From the NCBI GenBank assembly GCA_964524835.1, contig CAZGEG010000017.1, forward strand, positions 1-64,000: a stretch of 64,000 bases of DNA, given 5' to 3'. This DNA is from JACRCG01 sp964524835. Lineage in GTDB: Bacteria > Desulfobacterota > Desulfuromonadia > Geobacterales > Pseudopelobacteraceae. Within the stretch, counting starts at the first letter, position 1. Each line of letters opens with the position of its first letter. Both the position numbers and the translations under genes were made by a program. The notes beneath the pieces are model-generated. The model did no database searches, was not told the origin of the DNA, and saw nothing but the letters and a program-made list of their open reading frames with translations. This document shows, piece by piece, positions 42,929-51,841 of this stretch.

Positions 42929-42971
42929 ACACTCGACTATTTTATCAAATTACCAAGGAGAATCAGCAGTC

Positions 42972-43535
42972 ATGTTTTCAACATCTGATTTCAAAAAAGG
43001 GCTTGTCATCCAGCTGGATGGAGCTCCATGCCTGATCACCGATATCAACGTCAGCTCACCCACCGCGCGCGGCGCCAACACCATGGTAAAGACAAAATAC
43101 CGCAACCTGATTACAGGACAGGTATTGGAAAAAACATTCCGCTCGGGGGACAAGGTTGATGAGGCCGATTTCGAGCGCCATAAAGGGCAGTTCCTGTATG
43201 CCGATGGTGGCAACGGTGTTTTTATGGATCTTGAAAACTATGAACAATTCGAAATGCCGGCGGATGAGTTCGAGCCGCTTTCGCTGTATCTGCTAGATGG
43301 CACTGAAGTTGTTCTGGGCTTGTTTGAAGGTCGCATGGTAAACGTTGACCTGCCGATGACGGTCGAGTTGACAGTGACGGAAACGCCCCCGGTCATGAAA
43401 AATGCCACTGCAACAGCCGAAACAAAAGAGGCGATCCTCGAAACCGGGCTGAAAATACGGGTTCCCCCCTATCTTGAAGCGGGCGAAAAAGTGAAAGTAG
43501 ATACCCGTGACGGCCGCTTTCTTTCGCGGGCTTAA
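42972..43535 (+). CDS. efp: Elongation factor P, arginine-loop (EfpL-like) type
   Basis: A 187-residue EF-P with three domains. Domain I contains INVSSPTARGANTMVKTKYR; the loop tip is Arg33 where E. coli EF-P has the beta-lysylated Lys34. The SPTARGA sequence matches the loop of EfpL (YeiP) more closely than that of rhamnosylated EF-P. The C-terminal domains have QFLYADGGNGVFMDLENY, VVLGLFEGRMVNVDLPMTVEL and LKIRVPPYLEAGEKVKVDTRDGRF-like ends. It helps ribosomes pass polyproline stretches. AAGGAG lies 12-17 nt before the ATG at 42972. No earP or epm gene is nearby. Confidence 0.92.
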   Translation: MFSTSDFKKGLVIQLDGAPCLITDINVSSPTARGANTMVKTKYRNLITGQVLEKTFRSGDKVDEADFERHKGQFLYADGGNGVFMDLENYEQFEMPADEFEPLSLYLLDGTEVVLGLFEGRMVNVDLPMTVELTVTETPPVMKNATATAETKEAILETGLKIRVPPYLEAGEKVKVDTRDGRFLSRA

Positions 43536-43557
43536 CTGCTGAAAACTGTTAAAATAC

Positions 43558-43586
43558 TTGACAGGCCTCCCCGCCTCCTCTATTAT
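43558..43586 (+). promoter_or_regulatory. Consensus sigma70 promoter of the tRNA gene
   Basis: A perfect TTGACA (43558-43563), a 17-bp spacer and TATTAT (43581-43586), 13 bp before the tRNA start. It is among the clearest promoters in the window. Confidence 0.88.
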
Positions 43587-43599
43587 ACAACTCCCCTAA

Positions 43600-43676
43600 G
43601 GGCCTATAGCTCAGTTGGCTAGAGCCACCGGCTCATAACCGGTTGGTCCCAGGTTCGAGTCCTGGTGGGCCCACCA
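43600..43676 (+). tRNA. tRNA with CAT anticodon (elongator Met or Ile2)
   Basis: The acceptor stem GGGCCTA pairs with TGGGCCC (43666-43672), followed by discriminator A and an encoded CCA. The D-arm TAGCTCAGTTGG, the anticodon arm ACCGG CTCATAA CCGGT (anticodon CAT at 43634-43636) and the T-loop GGTTCGAGTCC are all present. CAT may read AUG, or AUA if the C is lysidinylated by TilS; I cannot decide which from this window. Confidence 0.95.
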
Positions 43677-43794
43677 TTTCATACTAAACGAGGGGAATAC
43701 GCCGGATGCCGGCCAGATATTTGGGAACTTCCCGTTATCATACCTCACCACGAGAGTGCACACCGCAAGGTTGCACTCTTTTTAATTATAGCCG

Positions 43795-44940
43795 ATGAAA
43801 ATACCAAAAACGGCAGACATAGTTGGAATTATTAACAAAATAGCTCCAACGGCGTTGGCGGAAGCGTGGGACAACCCCGGTCTTCAGATCGGTGACCCCG
43901 CTGCCGAAGTGAACCGGGTTATGGTAGCCCTTGACCCGGCCCCGGAGGTAATAGATTCCGCTCTCAATGCATCCTGCCAAATTCTTGTTACTCACCATCC
44001 CCTCATATTCAAACCTCTCAACTCCATATCAACCGCAACAGCACACGGTACTGCCATTCATAAGGCAATCAGGGGCGGGCTGTCGATAATCTCCCTGCAC
44101 ACCAACTATGATATAGCCAGCGGTGGATTAAATGATCTGCTTGCGGCTAGAATCGGGCTCGCAAGCTGTGCCCCGCTCAAGATTACAGCAACCGGTGAAC
44201 TGGTCAAGCTGGCTGTATTCGTCCCGTGCGACCACCTTGAGCGGGTACGGTCCGCGATGTTCCCCTTCAGTGCGACACAGGGGATGTATCGTGACTGTTC
44301 CTTTGCTGCCGGAGGAATAGGGACCTTCACGCCTCTTGAAGGTGCGGAGCCTTTTACCGGAACAGTGGGGGTGTTGGCGCGGGTGCCTGAAGAGCGGCTT
44401 GAGATGCTGGTTCTGCGCACGCAACTGCCGCGAGCCGTGAAAGCATTGCTGGCGGCCCATCCGTACGAGGAGCCGGCATTTGATGTCTACCCGCTTCTGA
44501 ATGACGGGGAAAAACTGGGTCTCGGGAGGATCGGGCTATTGCCTGTGCCGTTGACGCTGGCGGAGTATGCCGGGCAGCTTAAGAAGGATCTGTCGGCCCC
44601 TGCGCTGCGCTATGTGGGCGACCCCGCTGCCAGGATTTCAAAGGTGGCGCTCTGCAGCGGCAGTGGCGCATCTTTGCTGCGTGAGGCGGCCCGGTCCGGC
44701 GCAGACCTGCTGGTGACCGGTGACGTGAAATATCACGAGGCGCGTGATGCGGAAGATCTCGGTATCGCCCTGATTGATGCCGGTCATTTCCCCACAGAAA
44801 TTATCATGGTGAATGAGATTACGGAACGGCTCGGCCGGGCGCTTGCAGCAGCCGGCTATACAGATTGCAGCGTAGAAGCATGCCGAACGGAAATGGATCC
44901 GTTTCGAATATTGCCAGGAACAGTCAAAACTAATCCGTAG
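43795..44940 (+). CDS. Nif3-like dinuclear metal protein
   Basis: A 381-residue NIF3/GTP cyclohydrolase 1 type 2-like protein. AEAWDNPGLQIGDP, LVTHHPLIFKPLNSI and ISLHTNYDIASGGLNDLLA contribute metal-binding His/Asp residues, and TGDVKYHEARDAEDLGIALID with AGHFPTEI closes the fold. An internal insertion of about 110 residues (residues 130-240) matches the longer family type. Function is not established; it often sits next to a C4 zinc-ribbon gene, as here (15 nt). Confidence 0.88.
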   Translation: MKIPKTADIVGIINKIAPTALAEAWDNPGLQIGDPAAEVNRVMVALDPAPEVIDSALNASCQILVTHHPLIFKPLNSISTATAHGTAIHKAIRGGLSIISLHTNYDIASGGLNDLLAARIGLASCAPLKITATGELVKLAVFVPCDHLERVRSAMFPFSATQGMYRDCSFAAGGIGTFTPLEGAEPFTGTVGVLARVPEERLEMLVLRTQLPRAVKALLAAHPYEEPAFDVYPLLNDGEKLGLGRIGLLPVPLTLAEYAGQLKKDLSAPALRYVGDPAARISKVALCSGSGASLLREAARSGADLLVTGDVKYHEARDAEDLGIALIDAGHFPTEIIMVNEITERLGRALAAAGYTDCSVEACRTEMDPFRILPGTVKTNP

Positions 44941-44955
44941 CAAGGGGGAATCAAT

Positions 44956-45669
44956 TTGAAAAAGAAACTGGACATGCTGGAAGAGTTGCAGGAGGTTGAT
45001 CAACTGATCGATACTCTTAAAGTCTCTCAGAGCGAATTGCAGGCAGAGCTGAGCGGTATTAACCAGGGGGTGGATGCAGCCCGGGAAGAAGTTGCCGCCC
45101 TCGAAGCCGGCCTGGCACAGTTTGAGTCGGAAAAGGGTGAGCTGGAAGCTACCCATGCAGCGGAGCTGGAAAACATCACCAGATCCGAAACAAACATGAA
45201 AGAGATCAAAACAAACAAGGAATTTCAGGCGGTTGGCCGCGAAATTACCGCAGCCAGGAAGCAGGTAACTGATATTGAAGAAAGGCTGCTGCAGAAGATC
45301 AGCCAGATCGAAGAGCTTTCTGCCGATCTTGCGACAAAGAAGAGCCGCTGCGATGAGCTTGCCGAAAACTCTGCCCAGCGGGTCAATGCAAAGCAGGCTG
45401 AAATTGACAAGATTCAGGCGGATATTGAAGCGGATATCGTGCGTCGGGAAAATGTGGCCAAAGGGCTGCCTGCCGGCCTGGTGAAAAAATTTACAATTCT
45501 ACGCGAGCAGCGCCGCGGGCATGCTCTTGCCATTGCCAAGGACGGCTACTGCATGGGATGCAATATGCACCTGCCTCCGCAGTTATACAACAATCTGTTC
45601 AAATACGAGGAGTTGCTGTCCTGTCCTCATTGCCAGCGAATTCTTATCCTCAAGCTGCAACAGCAGTAA
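44956..45669 (+). CDS. C4 zinc-ribbon coiled-coil protein (CdsZ-like)
   Basis: A 237-residue protein made of a long coiled coil (about residues 1-190) ending in a zinc ribbon with CMGCNMHLPPQL and CPHCQRIL, four cysteines. This shape matches the CdsZ/DUF-type zinc ribbon regulators, proposed to regulate gene expression in several bacteria. The start is a TTG with AAGGGGGA upstream. It directly follows the Nif3 gene and precedes RNase P RNA. Confidence 0.85.
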   Translation: MKKKLDMLEELQEVDQLIDTLKVSQSELQAELSGINQGVDAAREEVAALEAGLAQFESEKGELEATHAAELENITRSETNMKEIKTNKEFQAVGREITAARKQVTDIEERLLQKISQIEELSADLATKKSRCDELAENSAQRVNAKQAEIDKIQADIEADIVRRENVAKGLPAGLVKKFTILREQRRGHALAIAKDGYCMGCNMHLPPQLYNNLFKYEELLSCPHCQRILILKLQQQ

Positions 45670-45732
45670 AACAGCTCAGATGAGGGCTCGGCAGAAGGCT
45701 TTTCGAGAAGCATGCTGCAGGGTCGAAGGTTT

Positions 45733-46104
45733 GGTTGAAGTAGTCCAGGTGGCCGCTGCCGGCTTGTCCGGTGGAGGAAAGTCCGGGCTCCATAGGGCGT
45801 GACGCTGGATAACGTCCAGCGGGGGTGACCCCAGGGAAAAGTGCCACAGAGAGAAGTCCGCCTGCCTCGGCAGGTAAGGGTGAAAGGGTGAGGTAAGAGC
45901 TCACCGGGTCTGGCGGTGACGTCAGATGCCAGGTAAACCCCGTCAGGAGCAAGACCAAATAGGGGGGCGTTAAGGGTGGCCCGCCCGTGCCTCCGGGTTG
46001 GTTGCTTGAGGTTGCCGGTAACGGTATACCCAGATGAATGACCACTGCCCGGGAAGGGGTAACCCGACTCGGGAACAGAACCCGGCTTACGGACTGCTTC
46101 AACC
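45733..46104 (+). ncRNA. rnpB: RNase P RNA (rnpB), bacterial type A
   Basis: Catalytic RNA for tRNA 5' maturation. The P1 helix GGTTGAAGTAGTCC (45733-45746) pairs with GGACTGCTTCAACC (46091-46104), with one G-U. The 5' half has GAGGAAAGTCCGGGCTCC (P4/J region) and a CAGGGAAAAGTGCCACAGAG block. The 3' half has ACAGAACCCGGCTTAC, the universal partner for P4. Length is about 372 nt, as usual. It lies just downstream of the C4 zinc-ribbon gene; spurious frames that cross it on both strands are not genes. Confidence 0.96.
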
Positions 46105-46135
46105 AATATTTTCAACGAACTTTTCAGGATTTTTA

Positions 46136-46654
46136 GTGGACGATCAACAGGTGTGGAAACTCGGTATCGTGCGCCTCACAAGTCTGCTCGCAGAGCTTTC
46201 ATCAGCTGCCATGCTGGAGCTGGTGTCGCTGCTGGAGCGCTATCGGAAGTCTAAAGAGGCTCTTGCCGCAGTCGTGGCGGAAGTTGACGCTGCGAATATT
46301 TGCCAAGAATGCGCAGGACAATGCTGCCTGAACGGCAAATACCGGATCAATATCCTCGATGCCCTGTCCGGTATCGTGGCTGAAATTGCTACGTCAGCAG
46401 ACTTTTCCCGTAAACCTGTGTGCCCGTACGGCAGCCATGACGGATGCACTATGGAGCCGGGATTGCGTCCGGCAGACTGTATTATGTTCATCTGTGACGA
46501 TATTGACCGGAAATTGTCACCGCAGGCCGGTGCACTTCTCGCTGCAGAGGAGCAGGTTCTGCGTGAATGTATCCGCACGGCCTCCCGTCTGATTGGAGAG
46601 CCGCTGGGGACTCCGCTGCTGATATGGGCCGAAAACGGCCATAAATCAAACTAA
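46136..46654 (+). CDS. Cysteine-rich protein of YkgJ-like type
   Basis: About 172 residues. ICQECAGQCCLNGKYRINILD gives a C-x2-C-x3-CC set, and CPYGSHDGCTMEPGLRPADC with MFICDD a second cysteine group. This is the pattern of the YkgJ/UPF0153 cysteine cluster proteins, which are thought to bind zinc or an iron-sulfur cluster. The GTG at 46136 has CAGGA upstream; the frame from 46034 runs into rnpB and should not be used. Function is unknown. Confidence 0.65.
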   Translation: MDDQQVWKLGIVRLTSLLAELSSAAMLELVSLLERYRKSKEALAAVVAEVDAANICQECAGQCCLNGKYRINILDALSGIVAEIATSADFSRKPVCPYGSHDGCTMEPGLRPADCIMFICDDIDRKLSPQAGALLAAEEQVLRECIRTASRLIGEPLGTPLLIWAENGHKSN

Positions 46655-46678
46655 CTAAAGGTGTAAAGGTTCAGATAA

Positions 46679-47023
46679 ATGGCGACTATTCATGACCTGG
46701 TACTTATTCACGTAGACAACAAACCGGGATTTTATGCCCGTGTTGAGGAGATACTCCCTGATGTCAAGCCTGGCTGGTGGCAGGTTAAATTACTGGTACT
46801 GACGTTTCCGATGCAGGTTTTCACCTGGATTCTTGACGATCTCCAGATTGAAGGAGCAGACTTTACGATGGGGGGCACGCCGCTTCGTTTGGAAGATGTG
46901 GTATCCCCGGTCGAGCTGGAGTTGGTTGAGAAGGAGAAAGCCGAAAAGGAACATGCTCAGAAGGCGCGCCGGGAGGGTGGGGCGCCCAAGGTGATTTCAC
47001 TGCAGGACCGCCGCAAGAAATAA
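46679..47023 (+). CDS. Conserved hypothetical protein
   Basis: A 114-residue protein with a folded N-terminal domain (IHDLVLIHVDNKPGFYARVEEIL, KPGWWQVKLLVLTFP, FTWILDDLQIEGADFTMGG) and a charged C-terminus ending KVISLQDRRKK. It has no membrane segment or known motif. It follows the cysteine-rich gene by 24 bp and ends at a strong terminator. I do not recognise the family. Confidence 0.65.
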   Translation: MATIHDLVLIHVDNKPGFYARVEEILPDVKPGWWQVKLLVLTFPMQVFTWILDDLQIEGADFTMGGTPLRLEDVVSPVELELVEKEKAEKEHAQKARREGGAPKVISLQDRRKK

Positions 47024-47043
47024 TTCACTTCATTGCACAAACC

Positions 47044-47087
47044 AAACAGTGGGCCCTTTCGACTGCATCCGAAAGGGCCCACTGTTT
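47044..47087. terminator. Bidirectional hairpin terminator
   Basis: An 18-bp stem AAACAGTGGGCCCTTTCG (47044-47061) with CGAAAGGGCCCACTGTTT (47070-47087). It lies between the convergent hypothetical gene and the OmpA-family gene and has a T run downstream on both strands. Confidence 0.85.
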
Positions 47088-47108
47088 GTTACAGCAATTG
47101 TGCACCGT

Positions 47109-48482
47109 TTATTCGCAGCTGAAAACCGCTTCTATACGCCGGTTCTTCGCTTTGCCGGCAGAGTTTTTGTTGGATGCAACCGGCTTGGCCGGACCGAATC
47201 CCTTGGCGGTTATTCGGCTGCCGTCGATCCCGAACTTATTGACAATATAGCTCCGGACGCTTTCAGCACGGGCCTGTGATAATTTCAGGTTTGCTTCCTT
47301 GCTCCCATCGGCGTCGGTATGTCCTTCGATCGTGCCTTTTGAGTTGGGGAACTCTTTAAGGAAACTGCCCAGCTTATCGAGTTCGTCGTGGTATTTCGCC
47401 TTTAAGTCAGCTTTGTTGGCTTCAAACGAAACAGCGATAACAGCCGGTTTGTCGCAGAACCGCTTTGCAGCTTCAACAGGGCATCCCATGGCATCAACTG
47501 CGGCCCCGAGCGGGGTTGTGGGACATTTGTCGAGGTGATCAGGAACGCCATCCTTGTCCGAATCAGCCGGACAGCCGCCGAAGTCAACCGCAACTCCTGA
47601 AGGTGTTTCCGGGCACTTGTCGAGATAGTCAGCAACTCCGTCCTTGTCGGCGTCAGCCGGACAGCCACTGACGTCAACCGCAACTCCAGCCGGTGTTTCC
47701 GGACACTTGTCAAGGTAGTCAGCTATACCGTCCTTGTCGGTGTCGACAGGGCAGCCGTTGCTGTCAACCGCTACTCCTTGCGGAGTCCCGGGACATGTGT
47801 CAAGCGTATCGATAATGCCGTCACCGTCGGTGTCAACCGGAGGAATCACAATCGGAGCGGCAACTACAACTGCCGGTTCAGGTGCCGGCGTCGCTACAAC
47901 TTTGACCGGCTCCGGGGGAGGCGTCGGCGCTACGGCTTTTGCTGCCGGTTCAGTGCCGCCGAACTGGATGTAGGCACCAAGTGTAAACTCAACGTTATTG
48001 TAGGTTCCAGTGTTATAGCTGTACACAATGTGGCGGACGTCGCCCCGCAGGGCAAAGTCATCAGCCAGAAAATATTTGGCGCCGAATCCGTAATCGAATG
48101 CGCCTCGATTGCTAATGTTGCGGGGGTCACTCCTGAAGTTCAGCTCAGAAAAGCCGGCGGCAAGGTACGGAACAAATACATTGTCCGGGAAAAAGTGATA
48201 GAGAGCCTGCCCCCCGAAACGGTGCATGGATAACGAGGATCCTGCGTGGTCGGGCGCCTGCGTGACATAGTCATACAGTGCCTCAATGCCGAAGTGCTTG
48301 GTAAAGTTATACCCTGCCCGGGCACCCAGCACCAGGGTTGTGTCATCACTTGGGTCATCTACGTAACTATAGCCCCCGACCAAAGGGGTTACCGAAAAGC
48401 TGCCCTCCTTGACCGCGCCAAATGCTGCAGTTGTCGAAACAATCAAGGCAGACGCCAGAATCCAAACCATCATTTTCCTCAT
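47109..48482 (-). CDS. OmpA/OprF-type porin with calcium-binding repeats
   Basis: A 457-residue outer-membrane protein. A signal peptide is followed by an eight-strand beta-barrel (about residues 22-170), a Pro/Ala-rich linker and about four 30-residue type-3 thrombospondin-like repeats (DTDGDGIIDTLDTCPGTP, DKDGIADYLDKCPETPAG). The C-terminal OmpA domain carries IEGHTDADGSKEANLKLSQA, which binds peptidoglycan. The repeats likely bind Ca2+. It is divergent from hemB. Confidence 0.92.
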   Translation of the reverse strand: MRKMMVWILASALIVSTTAAFGAVKEGSFSVTPLVGGYSYVDDPSDDTTLVLGARAGYNFTKHFGIEALYDYVTQAPDHAGSSLSMHRFGGQALYHFFPDNVFVPYLAAGFSELNFRSDPRNISNRGAFDYGFGAKYFLADDFALRGDVRHIVYSYNTGTYNNVEFTLGAYIQFGGTEPAAKAVAPTPPPEPVKVVATPAPEPAVVVAAPIVIPPVDTDGDGIIDTLDTCPGTPQGVAVDSNGCPVDTDKDGIADYLDKCPETPAGVAVDVSGCPADADKDGVADYLDKCPETPSGVAVDFGGCPADSDKDGVPDHLDKCPTTPLGAAVDAMGCPVEAAKRFCDKPAVIAVSFEANKADLKAKYHDELDKLGSFLKEFPNSKGTIEGHTDADGSKEANLKLSQARAESVRSYIVNKFGIDGSRITAKGFGPAKPVASNKNSAGKAKNRRIEAVFSCE

Positions 48483-48590
48483 AGATGAGACCTCCGTAAA
48501 TGAAATAATTGGTAACGGTTAAATACCACTTCTGTCCTCTGTTAAGCAACCAATATGCAGTCTGCTCAAGCGGAACTGTACTACAGAATG

Positions 48591-48618
48591 TAGACAATGC
48601 AAGTGGTGGGGGTAAAAT
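48591..48618 (+). promoter_or_regulatory. Putative sigma70 promoter of hemB
   Basis: TAGACA (48591-48596), a 16-bp spacer and TAAAAT (48613-48618), about 90 bp before the hemB ATG. It is supported by sequence pattern only. Confidence 0.5.
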
Positions 48619-48708
48619 CTTGCAATTTATTTCAGGCTGCATTACTCTTTGTCGGCGACCTGCCGGTACCTTAACAGCGTATGTACCGGACATCAAGGAG
48701 GACACACC

Positions 48709-49683
48709 ATGTTTTTTCCACAGTTCCGTGCCCGCAGAATCAGGGGAAGTGAAACCTTTCGCCGGATGGTCCGCGAGACGTCCCTGTCAGTTGACGACCT
48801 TGTCTATCCGATGTTTTCCGCTTTCGGCAGTGGAATCAAAAAAGAAATATCATCCATGCCCGGCATCTATCAGCAATCCATCGAGAATATAGTCGCCGAG
48901 GCCAGAGAAGCCAGGGATCTGGGGATTCCCGCCGTGCTGCTGTTCGGCATCCCCGAAAGCAAGGATGCGGTCGGCAGCGATGCGTATTCCGATACCGGAA
49001 TCATCCAGGAAACGATCCGTGCATTGAAAAAGGATGTGCCGGGTCTGGCGGTCATCACCGATGTCTGCATGTGTGAATATACCGACCACGGGCACTGCGG
49101 GATTATCAAAAACGGTGATGTCGATAATGACTCGACATTGGAACTGCTGGCGCGGGAAGCTCTCTCGCATGTGCAGGCGGGGGCCGACATGGTGGCTCCT
49201 TCCGATATGATGGACGGGCGGGTGGGCGCCATCCGGGAACTGCTTGATGAGCATGGTTTTGATGCGATTCCGATCATGAGTTACGCGGTCAAATACGCTT
49301 CCGGCTACTACGGCCCGTTCCGGGAAGCGGCGGAGTCGACGCCGCAATTCGGCGATCGTCGCAGCTATCAGATGGATCCGGGCAACCGCCGTGAAGCGCT
49401 CCGTGAGGCCGCTTCGGATATTGAAGAGGGGGCGGATATCATCATGGTGAAGCCGGGACTGCCTTACCTCGATATCCTGCGCGACCTGCGCAACGAGTAT
49501 GACCTGCCGCTGGCGGTCTACAACGTCTCGGGAGAATACAGCATGGTCAAGGGGGCTGCCGAGCGGGGTTGGATAGATGAGGAGCGGGTCGTACTTGAAA
49601 CGATGACCGCCTTCAAGCGAGCCGGGGCCGATATAATCATCACCTATCATGCTAAAGACGTCGCGAAGTGGCTTGCCAGATAA
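48709..49683 (+). CDS. hemB: Porphobilinogen synthase (delta-aminolevulinic acid dehydratase)
   Basis: Condenses two 5-aminolevulinates to porphobilinogen, the first common step of heme and corrinoid synthesis. The 324-residue protein has FRRMVRETSLSVDDLVYPMF, the zinc site DVCMCEYTDHGHCG (three cysteines), the Schiff-base lysines in MSYAVKYASGYYGPF and IIMVKPGLPYLD, and NVSGEYSMVKGA. AGGAGGA lies just before the ATG at 48709; the upstream frame is not needed. This heme/B12 precursor step links with the cobalamin genes elsewhere in the window. Confidence 0.96.
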   Translation: MFFPQFRARRIRGSETFRRMVRETSLSVDDLVYPMFSAFGSGIKKEISSMPGIYQQSIENIVAEAREARDLGIPAVLLFGIPESKDAVGSDAYSDTGIIQETIRALKKDVPGLAVITDVCMCEYTDHGHCGIIKNGDVDNDSTLELLAREALSHVQAGADMVAPSDMMDGRVGAIRELLDEHGFDAIPIMSYAVKYASGYYGPFREAAESTPQFGDRRSYQMDPGNRREALREAASDIEEGADIIMVKPGLPYLDILRDLRNEYDLPLAVYNVSGEYSMVKGAAERGWIDEERVVLETMTAFKRAGADIIITYHAKDVAKWLAR

Positions 49684-49701
49684 ATTTATATCATGAATGA
49701 A

Positions 49702-50595
49702 TCAGTTCCTTGCTTCATTGTGTGACGGCGGCCTGTCCAGATAACGTGGCAGGCTGCCGCGTACTTCTACAACTGGTCCGTCTTCCAACTCTTCAGTCTC
49801 CCCGCTGTCTTCCCCATAATCTTCCTCCCCGGCTGCCCAGGAATACAACTTCTGCGAATCGCGCAGGACCGGCTGCTGGGGCGTACCGAATACCCGTTTC
49901 TGCATTTCTTCGTCGAACAGGCCGATACAGCCGTGCGATGCCGGTCGGCCTGGGAGGTCGCGGGCATGCAGCCAGTACGAGACGTTATCCTCTCCGATGT
50001 GAAAGCGGAGGGCATTGTCCATCGGGTACTGCTCTTCGTCATTGGCGGTTTTATAGAGTGACGATGTGTGATGGCGGTGGCGGGTGGAGATCCGAAACAT
50101 GCCGCCGGGGGTTTCTGTCGTTTCCTTGCCTGTCGCGGCTGGAGACGAAAAAACCAGCCTGCCATACTCGTAGGCTCCGAGCCACTGCTCGGTGATGTCG
50201 ACCAAAATATACTTTTCGTGGCGGGCGGCCGGTTGATAGGAATACGGCAGCGGCGTGTATCCCCGGATGTCCGCCATATTGTCGGGTACCTTTATGGTCA
50301 TGCCGGGATAGACATGGCGGCGGTCAACCCGGTTGAATCGCGCGACCAGAATCCAGTCTGTGCCGAAGAGCGATTCGAGCGACTGATGCGGTTCTATGAA
50401 CTGGGGGTGCCATTTGATGTTTTTGAGGCTTGGGTACTCTATCCGTGAAAGGTCTTCTCTGGCCTTGTCCTCCGGAGATGCTGCCGGTCCATCCGTCATG
50501 GACGGTGTCCGGAGAACCGAGAAGCCGACAAGGATGACGGTAAACAGCGTTACCAGGGATATTTTGTGCGAAAGCCGCATACGGCTGTAGCGCAT
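49702..50595 (-). CDS. L,D-transpeptidase (YkuD) with N-terminal membrane anchor
   Basis: About 297 residues. A membrane anchor (about residues 10-28) is followed by a LysM-like region (ARFNRVDRRHVYPGMTIKVP). The YkuD domain holds KYILVDITEQWLGAYEYG and HARDLPGRPASHGCIGLF with the catalytic His and Cys. It cross-links peptidoglycan by 3-3 bonds or attaches proteins to it. The C-terminus is acidic (EEDYGEDSGETEELEDG). The ATG at 50595 has AAGGACA upstream and removes an unlikely long N-terminus that overlaps the threonine aldolase frame. Confidence 0.88.
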   Translation of the reverse strand: MRYSRMRLSHKISLVTLFTVILVGFSVLRTPSMTDGPAASPEDKAREDLSRIEYPSLKNIKWHPQFIEPHQSLESLFGTDWILVARFNRVDRRHVYPGMTIKVPDNMADIRGYTPLPYSYQPAARHEKYILVDITEQWLGAYEYGRLVFSSPAATGKETTETPGGMFRISTRHRHHTSSLYKTANDEEQYPMDNALRFHIGEDNVSYWLHARDLPGRPASHGCIGLFDEEMQKRVFGTPQQPVLRDSQKLYSWAAGEEDYGEDSGETEELEDGPVVEVRGSLPRYLDRPPSHNEARN

Positions 50596-50778
50596 ATTGA
50601 CGTGTCCTTGCAATAGATGATGGTAAAGGAGCATCATAATCATTTGTCCGCCACTATTCAACAGTTGTCATCACGAAGGGATGGAAATTTCTGGCATCGG
50701 GACAGAACAGATGCTAAATTGCCGTGCGTAGTTCAATTCTGTGATGCGTGGAGAAAAAGCTTGGAAGAGCCGAAGAAG

Positions 50779-51819
50779 ATGCCAACATACAATCAGTTTG
50801 CCAGCGATAACTATGCCGGGATCTGCCCGGAGGCGTGGCAGGCGATGCAGGATGCCAACGTCGGGTTTGTCTCCTCGTATGGCGATGACCTCTGGACGGA
50901 ACGGGCCTGCCGGCAGCTTCGCGAGGTTTTTGAGACAGAGTGCCAGGTGTTCTTTGTTTTTAACGGTACCGCGGCGAATTCTCTCGCGTTGGCCTCCCTG
51001 TGCCGTTCCTACCATAGTGTGATCTGTCATGAACTGGCCCATGTCGAGACGGACGAGTGCGGGGCACCGGAGTTTTTCTCAAACGGCACCAAGCTGCTGC
51101 ATGTGAACGGTCCCGGTGGAAAGTTCGATCTGGCGGAGGTGGAGCGAGCAATCACCCGTCGCAGTGATATCCATTATCCCCGCCCGAAGGTGTTAAGTCT
51201 GACCCAGGCGACGGAAGTCGGCACGGTATATACACCGGATGAAATCGGCGCGGCCAGTGAGCTGGCACGGCGCTATGGCATGAGGGTGCAGATGGATGGC
51301 GCCCGTTTCGCCAACGCCGTTGTTTCGCTGGATGTCGCCCCTGCGGAGATAACCTGGCGTGCGGGTGTGGATGTTCTCTGTCTGGGAGGGGCTAAAAACG
51401 GCATGGCGGTTGGCGAGGCGGTAGTCTTTTTTAACCGCGAGCTTGCCCAGGAATTTGACTATCGCTGCAAACAGGCCGGACAGCTGGCTTCCAAGATGCG
51501 CTTTATATCGGCTCCCTGGATCGGGATGCTCGAAGGGGGCGCCTGGCTGAAAAATGCGCGGCATGCCAACGGTTGTGCGGCATTGTTGGAACAGCATCTG
51601 GCCGGAATAGAGGGGGTTCGTATCATGTATCCGCGGCAGGCCAACTCGGTGTTTGTCGAGATGCCGGAAGCGGTTGTCGCGGCCCTTAGAGACGCAGGAT
51701 GGCACTTTTATTCTTTTATCGGGTCGGGTGGAGCGCGCTTCATGTGTTCGTGGCAGACAACGGAACGTGATGTCCTCCAGCTGGCCGATGCGGTCCGGTT
51801 GGCTGCAGCAGCCACCTGA
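50779..51819 (+). CDS. ltaE: Low-specificity L-threonine aldolase
   Basis: PLP-dependent enzyme that splits L-threonine or L-allo-threonine to glycine and acetaldehyde. It has 346 residues. YNQFASDNYAGICPEAWQAM opens the fold, with FVFNGTAANSLALASLC, HVETDECGAPEFFSNGTKL, ATEVGTVYTPDEI and VQMDGARFANA. The PLP lysine lies in CLGGAKNGMAVGEAV. The start at 50779 has GAAGAAG upstream; the open frame reaches 50617 but lacks family sequence. A 52-residue gene follows. Confidence 0.92.
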   Translation: MPTYNQFASDNYAGICPEAWQAMQDANVGFVSSYGDDLWTERACRQLREVFETECQVFFVFNGTAANSLALASLCRSYHSVICHELAHVETDECGAPEFFSNGTKLLHVNGPGGKFDLAEVERAITRRSDIHYPRPKVLSLTQATEVGTVYTPDEIGAASELARRYGMRVQMDGARFANAVVSLDVAPAEITWRAGVDVLCLGGAKNGMAVGEAVVFFNRELAQEFDYRCKQAGQLASKMRFISAPWIGMLEGGAWLKNARHANGCAALLEQHLAGIEGVRIMYPRQANSVFVEMPEAVVAALRDAGWHFYSFIGSGGARFMCSWQTTERDVLQLADAVRLAAAAT

Positions 51820-51841
51820 CGGAAACGGTGGGAGGTGCTGC

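Noticed and set aside
45627..46115. Reverse reading frames across 45.6-46.1 kb
   Set aside because: They lie over RNase P RNA, whose conserved blocks and P1 helix explain the sequence.
49702..50661. Longer start of the L,D-transpeptidase at 50661
   Set aside because: The extra N-terminus overlaps the upstream open frame of the aldolase gene and lies before the membrane anchor; 50595 has a ribosome site.
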